A program made the position numbers and the translations under genes. From Dialister sp. (GTDB lineage: Bacteria > Bacillota > Negativicutes > Veillonellales > Dialisteraceae), in assembly GCA_022722495.1 (NCBI GenBank), contig JAIJLI010000008.1, forward strand, positions 1-32,099: a stretch of 32,099 nt of DNA, written 5' to 3'. Positions 8,108 to 17,400 of the stretch are shown one piece after another. The notes beneath the pieces are model-generated. The model was given only the letters and a program-made list of their open reading frames with translations, ran no database searches and had not been told where the DNA came from. Numbering within the stretch: position 1 is the first letter of the stretch; each line of letters starts with the position of its first letter.

Positions 8108-11100
8108 AGTTATCGTCTTTCTCGGTGATATTGATATTTGTGGTCATGATGGTGATGGGCTTTGCGTTGGCTCCTTTGCTGGATGTAGGTACAGACCCTA
8201 CGTCACGTCAAGGTAAACAACTGACCATCAGATGTGAATGGCCACAAGTGTCAGCCAAGGTAGTGGAGCAGAATCTGACAGCTCCTATAGAAGGAATGGT
8301 ATCTGCCCTTAAAGGTGTGGAGAGCGTATCTTCTCGCTCGTCCTTTGGACATTGCGAGGTCAATGTACGCTTGAAAGAGAACCAGAATGTATCAACGGTG
8401 AAGTTTTCCATTTCTTCCATGTTGCGCCAATCTTATGCAAAGTTTCCTAAGGGTGTTTCGTTTCCAATGATAGAGGGTGGGGAAATCGTCAATGAGCAGA
8501 AAGCAAACCATGAAAGCCAGTTGCTGCTTACTTATCATGTCAATGCTGACATGCAGCCGGAAATGATTAAGAAACTTATCTCAGGCATGGTAGTACGACC
8601 TTTGGAGACGATAGATGGCGTGGCAAAAGTTGAAGTTACGGGCACGACAGAACGATATATGGAGGTAAGCTACGATCCGATGCTGCTGTCTGCTTGTGGT
8701 GTAACACCTCAGGAAATGCAAGATGCCATCCGTAACTATATCGGAAAAGACGAGGTGGTAGGTACGATGCTGCAAACCACTGCTGACCATAAGCAGGAGC
8801 GGGTGGCTTTTCGGTTGGTAACGGCTAATAAGGAGGCTGATTTGGCTTCGGTTCCAATAAAAAAAATAGGTGGCAAGGTGATTTACTTGAATGATTTGGC
8901 TCAGATAAAGGTGAAGAAACAGGACCCCTTGGGTTATTATCGGGTGAATGGCTTGAATACCATATATATTAATGTATATGCATCGGCTGATGCTAATTTC
9001 GTGCGTTTGTCGGATGCGGTGCAAGAAGAGATGAATGTCGTCAAGTCGCAAATTCGTCAACCTTTATATGTGCATCTGGCTTATGACAGTGCCCAACAGC
9101 AAAGGGATGAGACGGCTAAGTTGGTTGGACGTACTTTGCTGTCTTTATTATTTTTGCTTGCCTTTGTGTTTGTTGTTTATCGCAGTTTCAAGTATCTGTC
9201 GGTTGTGGCATTTGCATTGGCAGCCAATTTTTTGATGGCAATTATTGCTTATTGGGCGTTTGGATTGAAATTACATGTCTATTCTTTGGCAGGGATTACT
9301 GTGTCGATGGGATTAATTATAGATTCCACCATAGTCATGGCTGACCATTATGGGTATTATCATAATCGAAAGGCTTTCCTTTCGATATTGGCGGCTATGC
9401 TTACGTCCATAGGCTCATTGATCATCATATTTTTCTTGCCTCAGGAAATGCAGGATGATCTTTCTGACTTTGCATGGATTGTAATTGTCAATTTGGTAGT
9501 AGCCTTGTTGGTATCTTTTTTCTTTGTGCCAGCTTTGATGGAACAATGGCATTGTGCTGTCCCACGCCTTTGGTCATGCAAACGTAGGTTTGTTGTGCGC
9601 TGGAATCATATCTATCATCGATACCTCCTGCTGACTTCTCGCCATCGTTGGGTTTATTATATTGCTCTTCTTTGGGCGTTTGGCATTCCTTTTCATGCCC
9701 TGCCTGAGGATTGGGGCATGGATAAGTGTGGCTTTTTGACTGATTATCTGGGAGGTACCTCCCAAATGTTTGTAGATTATCTAGATGGAAGTGTACAACG
9801 CAGGAATGCTGATGAGCGTAAAACTTTGCATGTTCAAGCATTGATGCCTGTGGGAGGAACTGCTGTTCAGTTGAATGATAAGATGATATTGGTCGAGGAA
9901 CTGTTGAAGAAATATCCTGAAATCAAAGAATTTGTGACTCGTATAGATGGTAGGCAAGGTGAGATTACCGTGAAGTTTAGGGATGGGGTGGATGCAAGTT
10001 TCCCCTATCGGTTGGAATCGATGGTGATAGGTAAGGTTATTACTATCGGAGGCGCTGACTGGAGTACTTATGGAGTTAGTGAGCGAGGCTTTAGCAACTC
10101 TATTGATCTACAGTATAAGGCAAATAGAATTAAGATTTCCGGGTATAATTATGCACAGCTTTATCGGCTTTCTGAGAATATATCTGGGTATTTAGGTAAG
10201 AACCCTCGTGTGCAAGACATTGCCATTGAGACACCTGGATTTGAAAACCAAGAGGACGAAGTGTATGTAGATTATCAGAAGGATAGGTTGGGTATGTATG
10301 GACTTTCTCCTTATGATATTCACCGAGAATTGCGTATGTTGTTGTCGCCTGAATATGTTGGGGCGTATAAAGACCATCAGATGAATGTAGATGTGTATCT
10401 GAAACCTTTGCCTGTCGAACAATATGACTTGTGGCATATGGAGAATAGTCAGTTTCATGTGGATAGCTTGCAGTTGTTTGCATCCGATTTGATGAAGTTG
10501 CAACGTCGAGAGGCTAAGGAAGTAATTCCCAAGGAAAACCAAGAATATGTACTCAATGTAGCATTTAATGTGTTGGGCTCCTATACCTATACAACAGAAT
10601 ACCTGGATAGTGTGATGGCACATTTCAAACGCACTCTTCCTGTGGGGTATCATTGCGAGATGCCTAGTTATAAAGGCGCAGATAGTGAGGGTGCCAATTA
10701 TTGGCTGCTCTTGTTGGTTGCAGTGCTGATATTCTTTATCTGTTCGGTCGTGTTTGAGTCTTTGCGTATGGCACTGGTTGTAGTTTCCATGATACCTGTG
10801 TCTTTGATAGGGGCATTTCTTACTTTTATAATCACTGGCGTGGAGTTTGGTAGTGGTGGTTTTGCTTCCTTAGTGTTGCTGAGTGGCATTGTAGTGAACT
10901 CGGCTATCTATATTCTTTGTCAATATGCCAAGATTCAAAAAGAGAAATCGACAGGCAGGATGAAAGCCTATTTGTGTGCATTCAATCAGAAGATAGTACC
11001 GATATACTTAACGGTTATCTCTACCATTGTGGGGTTAGTTCCATTCTTCTTAGAACAATCAGAGGAGCCCTTTTGGTTCTCGTTTGCCGTAGGTATAACT

Positions 11101-11163
11101 GGTGGCTTACTGCTGTCGATTCCTGCCATGATATTTGTCATGCCTCTGTTTTTGAAGTTTTGA
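8104..11163 (+). CDS. RND permease, second and more divergent of a pair
   Basis: It also encodes 1019 residues and starts inside the previous gene with a 4-base ATGA overlap, a sign of translational coupling. The architecture is RND: TM1 near 6-26, periplasmic loop, TM2-6 at about 340-500, second loop, and TM8-12 from about 890. It lacks the short cytoplasmic N-terminal helix seen in its partner. TM4 reads D407-S408 (GLIIDSTIVMADHY) and TM10 has N932 (GIVVNSAIYI). Equal length, coupling and a single adaptor gene suggest a heteromeric pump in the manner of MdtB/MdtC. Whether it is active alone or modulates its partner cannot be told. Confidence 0.9.
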   Translation: MKLSSFSVILIFVVMMVMGFALAPLLDVGTDPTSRQGKQLTIRCEWPQVSAKVVEQNLTAPIEGMVSALKGVESVSSRSSFGHCEVNVRLKENQNVSTVKFSISSMLRQSYAKFPKGVSFPMIEGGEIVNEQKANHESQLLLTYHVNADMQPEMIKKLISGMVVRPLETIDGVAKVEVTGTTERYMEVSYDPMLLSACGVTPQEMQDAIRNYIGKDEVVGTMLQTTADHKQERVAFRLVTANKEADLASVPIKKIGGKVIYLNDLAQIKVKKQDPLGYYRVNGLNTIYINVYASADANFVRLSDAVQEEMNVVKSQIRQPLYVHLAYDSAQQQRDETAKLVGRTLLSLLFLLAFVFVVYRSFKYLSVVAFALAANFLMAIIAYWAFGLKLHVYSLAGITVSMGLIIDSTIVMADHYGYYHNRKAFLSILAAMLTSIGSLIIIFFLPQEMQDDLSDFAWIVIVNLVVALLVSFFFVPALMEQWHCAVPRLWSCKRRFVVRWNHIYHRYLLLTSRHRWVYYIALLWAFGIPFHALPEDWGMDKCGFLTDYLGGTSQMFVDYLDGSVQRRNADERKTLHVQALMPVGGTAVQLNDKMILVEELLKKYPEIKEFVTRIDGRQGEITVKFRDGVDASFPYRLESMVIGKVITIGGADWSTYGVSERGFSNSIDLQYKANRIKISGYNYAQLYRLSENISGYLGKNPRVQDIAIETPGFENQEDEVYVDYQKDRLGMYGLSPYDIHRELRMLLSPEYVGAYKDHQMNVDVYLKPLPVEQYDLWHMENSQFHVDSLQLFASDLMKLQRREAKEVIPKENQEYVLNVAFNVLGSYTYTTEYLDSVMAHFKRTLPVGYHCEMPSYKGADSEGANYWLLLLVAVLIFFICSVVFESLRMALVVVSMIPVSLIGAFLTFIITGVEFGSGGFASLVLLSGIVVNSAIYILCQYAKIQKEKSTGRMKAYLCAFNQKIVPIYLTVISTIVGLVPFFLEQSEEPFWFSFAVGITGGLLLSIPAMIFVMPLFLKF

Positions 11164-11223
11164 AGATTTTTAAATTTGTCGTCGATGAAGACCACGGCTA
11201 CCTTTATGGCTTTGGGGAGTAGC

Positions 11224-11275
11224 AACAGAAAAGATGCCTTAGCAAAAAATGCGAGGGCATCTTTTCTGTTTTATA
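11224..11275 (+). terminator. Rho-independent terminator of the exporter operon
   Basis: A perfect 15-base inverted repeat, AACAGAAAAGATGCC (11224-11238) and GGCATCTTTTCTGTT (11256-11270), has a 17-base loop and T-rich ends. It lies 60 bases after the last RND gene and separates that operon from the polysaccharide locus. The A-rich left arm may also let it act on the other strand. Confidence 0.8.
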
Positions 11276-11363
11276 AAACAGACACTCTTGGATAATTATT
11301 CGACATGATAGCCATCACAAAGCATTTGTTACATGAAATAAAGTAATGAATCGAATAAATCGC

Positions 11364-11371
11364 TACTTTTG
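11364..11371 (+). promoter_or_regulatory. Candidate -7 box for the GH5 gene
   Basis: TACTTTTG followed by C fits the Bacteroidota -7 consensus TAnnTTTG. A matching -33 TTTG at the normal spacing is not evident. The predicted leader of about 80 bases ends in an A-rich stretch just before the ATG at 11461, typical for genes that do not use a Shine-Dalgarno. Confidence 0.5.
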
Positions 11372-11460
11372 CGGCGTTTTAACAACTTAGACAAAGAAAG
11401 CCGGTGAAAATCATCGGCATCATAACAATTATAAACTTTTATATTTTAACCTAAAAACAG

Positions 11461-13980
11461 ATGAAAAAGAGATTTTTGGCGATATTGGCGGCTGCGTTGC
11501 TACCGTCATGTCTGTTCGCCCAGTTTGGAGTGGTTTCTCCGCTCCATGTGAATGGCAATCAGTTGAATGATGCCTATGGCAACAAAGTGGTTTTGCATGG
11601 TGTGATGGATACACCGAGTCCTTACTTCAACAAATACCGTTGGGGTAATACCTGTACCGACAATAACATTTCGGCATGCATAAGCTATTATGACAAGATT
11701 TTCGGAGCACTCCAGAATCCTGCCAAAGGTACCTATTGTAATATCTTCCGTCTTCATCTCGAACCTGGCTGGACCAATGATCCCAACAAGCAGTCGACAG
11801 GTTCTGAGACTGGCGAGGCTAATATATCACGTTTCAGTGCTACCCGTTTGCAGAAGTATCTCGATGCGCTCTATCTTCCTATTGCGCAGAAGGCCATCAA
11901 TCATGGCTTGTATGTGGTGATTCGTCCTCCAGGCGTATGCCCTAAGGATTTGAAGGTAGGCGATGCTTATCAGAATTATCTTAAGACGGTGTGGAACATC
12001 GTTTCCAGCAATAGTTGGGTGAAGAATAATTCCGGCATCGTATCGCTGGAACTTGCCAACGAGCCTGTTCATATATATAATAAGTATGGTCAGAGTTCTG
12101 CCACAGCCATGCGAGATTATTTCCAACCAGTGGTTGATGTGATTCGCAGAAATGGCTTCAAGGGTATTATCTGGATTCCTGGTACGGGCTATCAGAGCCA
12201 GTATGAGAATTATGCCTCTTATCCTGTTTCCGACAGCAACTTCGGTTATGCCGTGCATGTGTATCCGGGATGGTATGGGGCAAGTGATACCAACTATGAT
12301 TCCAACGCTTTCATCTATAATTTCCAGAAGCAGGTGCCTGTGGTAAAGAATAAGCCGATTCTTGTTTCTGAGATAGACTGGAGTCCGGAGAAACCAGGTG
12401 CTGGTAAGTATAACGAGTTTGGACAGTGGGTGGCCAGCAACCTGGGTTCATGGGGAACTGCTACTACCAGCAAATGGGGTAATGCCTGGAAGAAGGTGAT
12501 GGATCATTTCGGAAACATCAGCATGACGCTGACTAGTACTGACGATTATCTTGATATCGACAACTTCCTGAAGACCGGTAATATCAAGGCTGGATTGGAG
12601 GCTAACCCTGAGGCATGCGGTCAGACCTGTTTCTACTGGTATTACGAGTATTCCAAGAAAGACTATGCTCATAAGTCTGCTGGTACATCTTCTTCTACTC
12701 AGACCACTCAGCCTTCTACAGGTTCTTCTTCTGCCAATACCCAGGGTGAGAACATCATCAAGTCGTGGGGTAATGGCAGCGGATTCGTTCCTTCGGGCTG
12801 GACAGTGGTAGATAATGGCAGCCAGGTTTATGTCGGCAATAAGTCGAGCGGTCCACGCATCATGAATTTCTCTGGTGATTTCAAGAATGCTTTCTATGTG
12901 AGAAGTGTTTCTGCCGATAAGGCTGGTTATATTGAATATGGCAATACCAACGGCTATACCCTGCCTCTGGTATTTGGTGAGTATGAACTGACCTGCAATG
13001 TGGCTGCCTGGAAGGGCGCTCCATATATGAAGGTGGAGGTGTTCGATCCTCAGAATGCCGTTCTTGCTTCTACCATCGTCAAGGCAAATGGCAATGCGAA
13101 TGGCAAGGCGGGTGCTTATCTCTCGGGTACTGCCAGGGTATCACTCTCGTTCTATTCCATGATTAAGGGCAACTATCGTGTACGTTTCACCCCTGTGGCA
13201 GATGCCAAGGGCACAGGTGGTGCCTGGGTTGAGGCTCTGGTAGGCAATGTGGCTCTTTACTTCAAGGGCAATCCGCTGGCTCTGAATGCCGTGGGACAGG
13301 TTCCTGCCGGATGGAAGATTGTTGATGCCGGAGAGCAGAAAGCGGCTGGTGCAGCTGGCGTCGGTCCACGTATCTTCCAGTTTGCCGGTGGTGATTTTTC
13401 TACGGGTCTTTACATCCGTCAGAGCGATGCCAGCAAGGCAGGCTATGCTGAGTTTGGTTCTACTTGGGGCTACGGCTTCTCATTGAAGCAGGGCAGCTAT
13501 GTATTCTCTTATAATGCCGTGGCATGGTCGGGTTCTCCTTATCTGAAGTGTGAGGTTCTCGACGCAAACAACAACGTGCTGGGTTCTCAGATTATCCAGT
13601 GTACCAAGAGTGTGAACAAGAATACCAACGCAAGTACTTCTGGCAGCAACAGAGGTCAGGTATACTTCACCGCTTCCCGCACGGGTTACTATCACTTCCG
13701 CTTCACTCCTGTGGCAAACAGCTGGGGTGGCAGTGGCTCATGGCTTGAGGTAGTGGTAGGTCATCTGAAGATTTCCATGACCGGTGCTTCCCGTTCAAGA
13801 AGCATCGATGGCGGTTGGAACGATGGCACTACGGGCATCGAGCAGGTTGAGAGTGCTGAGAATGTCAGCGGGCAGGAGACCAGACGGAACTCTGGCTGGT
13901 ACACGCTTCAGGGTAAGCGAGTAGAACACCCAACCAAGGGTATCTATATCCATAATGGCAAGAAGGTGGTTTTGAGATAA
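11461..13980 (+). CDS. GH5-family endo-glycanase with two C-terminal modules
   Basis: The 839-residue secreted enzyme has a signal peptide ending near residue 20. The catalytic domain spans about 22-400. LELANEP gives the acid/base E201, LVSEIDW the nucleophile E304, and YAVHVYP the conserved H266. A Ser/Thr-rich linker (408-428) leads to two related beta-sandwich modules at about 436-602 and 610-773. Each starts with VP-x-GW and a GPRI motif and ends with a Val-Gly strand. The last 50 residues form a tail (TGIEQ, YTLQGKR, KGIYI, NGKK) shared with other secreted proteins here. GH5 covers xylanases, mannanases and cellulases. The neighbours favour xylan, but the subfamily is not assigned. It has its own terminator and promoter, so it is not part of the SusC operon. 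Confidence 0.87.
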   Translation: MKKRFLAILAAALLPSCLFAQFGVVSPLHVNGNQLNDAYGNKVVLHGVMDTPSPYFNKYRWGNTCTDNNISACISYYDKIFGALQNPAKGTYCNIFRLHLEPGWTNDPNKQSTGSETGEANISRFSATRLQKYLDALYLPIAQKAINHGLYVVIRPPGVCPKDLKVGDAYQNYLKTVWNIVSSNSWVKNNSGIVSLELANEPVHIYNKYGQSSATAMRDYFQPVVDVIRRNGFKGIIWIPGTGYQSQYENYASYPVSDSNFGYAVHVYPGWYGASDTNYDSNAFIYNFQKQVPVVKNKPILVSEIDWSPEKPGAGKYNEFGQWVASNLGSWGTATTSKWGNAWKKVMDHFGNISMTLTSTDDYLDIDNFLKTGNIKAGLEANPEACGQTCFYWYYEYSKKDYAHKSAGTSSSTQTTQPSTGSSSANTQGENIIKSWGNGSGFVPSGWTVVDNGSQVYVGNKSSGPRIMNFSGDFKNAFYVRSVSADKAGYIEYGNTNGYTLPLVFGEYELTCNVAAWKGAPYMKVEVFDPQNAVLASTIVKANGNANGKAGAYLSGTARVSLSFYSMIKGNYRVRFTPVADAKGTGGAWVEALVGNVALYFKGNPLALNAVGQVPAGWKIVDAGEQKAAGAAGVGPRIFQFAGGDFSTGLYIRQSDASKAGYAEFGSTWGYGFSLKQGSYVFSYNAVAWSGSPYLKCEVLDANNNVLGSQIIQCTKSVNKNTNASTSGSNRGQVYFTASRTGYYHFRFTPVANSWGGSGSWLEVVVGHLKISMTGASRSRSIDGGWNDGTTGIEQVESAENVSGQETRRNSGWYTLQGKRVEHPTKGIYIHNGKKVVLR

Positions 13981-14007
13981 AATATGTGAGATAGATTGTT
14001 AAATGTG

Positions 14008-14045
14008 AAAGATGGCCTCGCAAAACGTGAGGTCATCTTTTTATT
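14008..14045 (+). terminator. Rho-independent terminator of the GH5 gene
   Basis: AAAGATGGCCTC (14008-14019) pairs with GAGGTCATCTTT (14029-14040) through one G-U pair and a nine-base loop. The right arm runs straight into a T-rich tract. It starts 27 bases after the GH5 stop. Confidence 0.75.
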
Positions 14046-14132
14046 TTTGGGTCTTTTTCTTAATCATGTGTTATTATGAAAATCTTTTGGAACGTCTACC
14101 AAACATGATTTTTATTTTTTGTTGTAATTTTG

Positions 14133-14279
14133 CTGTATATAAAATCACAAGATAATTTATTTTTAGATTTATGCTTTTATATAAAGAAAACAGTTCATAT
14201 TGATGAACTGCAAGACTGTTGTGAAACAGGTTAAATTGTTTACGAGAATGGTGCATAGTGATATGCGCCATTTTTTTGT
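14133..14279 (+). ncRNA. Candidate small RNA with its own promoter and terminator
   Basis: TAATTTTG plus C at 14125-14133 fits the Bacteroidota -7 box. About 60 bases on is a hairpin CAGTTCAT/ATGAACTG (14191-14198 with 14203-14210, four-base loop). A second hairpin, AATGGTGCAT/ATGCGCCATT (14247-14256 with 14263-14272, one G-U pair), runs into eight T residues and looks like an intrinsic terminator. Together they outline a transcript of roughly 140 bases lying between two PUL transcripts. A -33 element at correct spacing is not seen, so the 5' end is uncertain. The second hairpin could instead end read-through from the GH5 gene. Confidence 0.35.
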
Positions 14280-14402
14280 GTTATAACATGTTTCTTTTTT
14301 TTAGTTTATCATAAAATACAGAAAATGTGTTAGTTACGGTGTGCTGTAACAAGAGATGAAACAATTGGAACATCAAGAAAACACGTTCTCATGACAGTTT
14401 TC

Positions 14403-14410
14403 TACCTTTG
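14403..14410 (+). promoter_or_regulatory. -7 box of the SusC-led operon
   Basis: TACCTTTG followed by C is a full match to TAnnTTTG. It lies 64 bases before the SusC start, which gives a leader of about 55 bases. The -33 region is poorly conserved, as often seen in activator-dependent PUL promoters. No regulator gene lies in the window. Confidence 0.65.
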
Positions 14411-14474
14411 CAGCCGTGTTCTTTATACAAGAATTAACAACACCTAGAAACAAACTTAATTAAAATGATACAAC

Positions 14475-17400
14475 ATGATTGAACAAGTGTTTACATTTAA
14501 ACGGACAGCAGCTCTATGCCTCGTGGGAGCCTTCTGCAGCTTGAACGCACAAGCCCAGAAGATTACCGTGAAGGGTAGTATTGTTGACGGCACAGGAGAG
14601 CCACTGATTGGTGCTACTGTGAAAGTGAAGGGTGATGCCACTTCGGGTGTCATCTCCGACATGGATGGTAACTTTCAGATTGCAGTACCTTCTGAAAATT
14701 CATCCCTTGTCATTACCTATATCGGTATGGAATCTAAAACGATTAAAGTAGGTAAGAAAAGACAGTTTAAAATTACCTTGACTGATGACAATACATTGGG
14801 CGAGGTAGTAGTGGTTGGTTATGGCCAGCAGAAGAAAGCCTCTGTTGTCGGCTCTATTGCACAGACAGATGCGAAAACCTTGAATCGTCATGCCGGAGTT
14901 TCTTCTTTGGGTCAGGCACTGACAGGTAATCTTCCAGGTGTCGTTACTTTCTCTTCTACGGGTATGCCTGGTGAGGAAGATCCAAAGATTGTGATTCGTA
15001 CGCAAACATCTATTAATGGTAGCAATGACCCTCTCGTCCTCGTGGATGGTGTGGAGCGTGCCATGAACACCGTTGACCTTTCTTCAGTAGAGAGCATTTC
15101 CGTATTGAAGGATGCTTCTGCCACTGCCGTTTATGGTGTGAAGGGTGGTAATGGTGTCATCCTCATTACTACCAAGCGTGGTAAGGAAGGTAAGGCTGCC
15201 GTACACGTGAAGGCGAATGCTACCATGAAGGTGGTTTCCAAGTTGCCTGAGAAATATGATTCTTACGATACTTTCCGTCTTCTGAATAGAGTGGTAGAGC
15301 GCGAGCTGAACATCAGCGACGAAAAATCCTGGGGTTCTTACAAGCCAATGGCTATTATTGACAAGTATCGTAACCCTGCTAATGCAGAGGAATGGGACCG
15401 CTATCCTAACGTGGATTGGCAGAAGGAACTGTTCAACAACACAGCCATGTCTTACAATGCCAGCGTGGATGTTTCGGGAGGTACCAAACTCGTGAAATAT
15501 TTTGCAGCTATTGACTTCTCTCATGAAGGTGACCTGTTCAAGGACTTCACCAGCGGTCGTGGCTATAAGTCTGGTTTCGGCTATAACCGTGTTAACATGC
15601 GTGCCAACCTGGACTTCAATCTGACCAAGACCACTCAGTTCTCTACCAACCTTTTCGGTAGTAACGGTGTCCGCCATTTCCCTTGGGACAAGGCGAGTGA
15701 TTCCAGTGCCTATTGGGCTTCTGTTTATCATGCAGCTCCAGATGCCATGCGTCCTATTTATTCTGACGGAACTTATGGATACTATGGTCCACGTAAGGCC
15801 GACTGTCCTAACTCTGTGATGAGTCTTGCCCGAAGCGGTGTGGAGAACCGTACCAATACACAGATTACCACCGACTTTATTCTTACCCAGAAGCTCGATT
15901 TCCTGACCAAGGGTCTGAAGTTTGTTGCCAAGGTTTCTCTTGACAATACGATGGTAGAGGAGAAGCGTGGTATCAGCGACCAGTATATGGATCCGCAGCT
16001 GAAGTGGATTAACCCTGATGATGGCTCAGTTTCCTATGACCAGAGCGTGGATTACCATGAGTCTGTGGCATGGACCATCAATGGCGGTAAGGTAAAAACG
16101 GATGCAACTTATCGCCGTCTCTATTATCTGGCTCAGCTCGACTGGAACCGCAAGTTCGGCAATCATGAAGTGGGTGCTATGGGTGTATTCAACCGCAACG
16201 AATATGCCAACGGTTCTTCTTTTAGGCATTACCGTGAAGACTGGGTATTCCGTGCCACCTACAACTATGCGATGCGTTACATGCTCGAGTTGAACGGCTG
16301 TTACAACGGTTCTGAGAAGTTTGGTCCTGACTATCGCTTCAAGTTCTTCCCATCAGCCTCTCTCGGTTGGACTATCACCGAGGAGCCATTCATGAAGAAC
16401 ATCAAGAAATATGTAGATATGTTTAAGGTACGTGCATCCTGGGGTCGCATCGGTGATGATTCTACCGGAGGTTCTTATCTCTATACCGACCAGTATTCTT
16501 ATGGTGGTAAGACCTATCTGGGTGGTGATGCCACTTATGATTCACCTTATACTATATATCGCCTTACCCGTATCGGAAACCCTAATGTGCGTTGGGAGAC
16601 ATCAGAGAAGCGCAACCTGGGTTTCGACTTCGGATTCCTGGGCGGACTGATTACCGGTTCGCTGGATGTGTTTAGCGACAAGCGTACCGATGTGCTCTTA
16701 ACCGACCGTTCCATCCCTTCTTACTATGGTATGAACTACACGGTTGCCAATGTGGGTTCGGTGGATGCCAAGGGTTACGAGTTGAGCCTGAAGGTGAACA
16801 AGGCATGGAACAAGAATCTGCGTACATGGGCAAACTTCAATATGACCCATGCTACCAACGAGATTAAGTTTGCCGATGATCCAAAGCTTCAGGCAAGTTA
16901 TCTGAACAAGGCGGGTTATGCCATCGGTCAGAACCACAGTTACATTGATCATGGTTTTATCCGCAACTGGGATGATCTCTATGCCGTACCTACCTGGGGT
17001 AGCCATGATTCAGAGAAATATACGGGTGATGCCATTATTTCAGACTTCAATGGTGACGGTCAGATTACATCAGATGACAAGGCTCCTTATCAGTACACCT
17101 CTATTCCAGAGAATACCTTCAGTACAACCTTGGGAGCAGAGTGGAAGGGCTTGAGTGTAACGGTACAGTTCTATGGTGTAACCAATGTTACCCGCGAGGT
17201 GAACTTCCCAACCTTTGAGCGTGAAACCCACATCGCCTTTAAGGAGGGTTCTTACTTCACGCCATCCAATCCGGGTGGAGAGTTGTCTTTGCCACGCTGG
17301 ACCACAGTGGCAGACGAGGGAAATGCCGGTACCCGTTACTTCTATGACGGAGCTTTCCTGCGCCTGAAGAATGCCGAGATAGCTTATACCTTCAGGGGTG

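Larger units (their letters stand above)
13981..14474 (+). other. 494-base regulatory gap before the SusC operon
   Basis: No protein gene is supported here. The stretch is very AT-rich and holds the GH5 terminator, a box and two hairpins that may form a small RNA, and a strong -7 box with a 50-60 base leader for the first SusC gene. AACACG (14380-14385) and CGTGTT (14415-14420) flank that box and could be half of an operator, but this is weak. The gene for the regulator itself is not in the window. Confidence 0.6.

Noticed and set aside
14379..14420. AACACG/CGTGTT inverted repeat as an operator
   Set aside because: It is only six bases per arm with a 29-base spacer in AT-rich DNA. It may be chance, so it is mentioned only as weak context.
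15084..15731. Minus-strand open frame of 215 codons inside SusC
   Set aside because: It is antisense to the conserved plug and barrel region, with no promoter or independent support.
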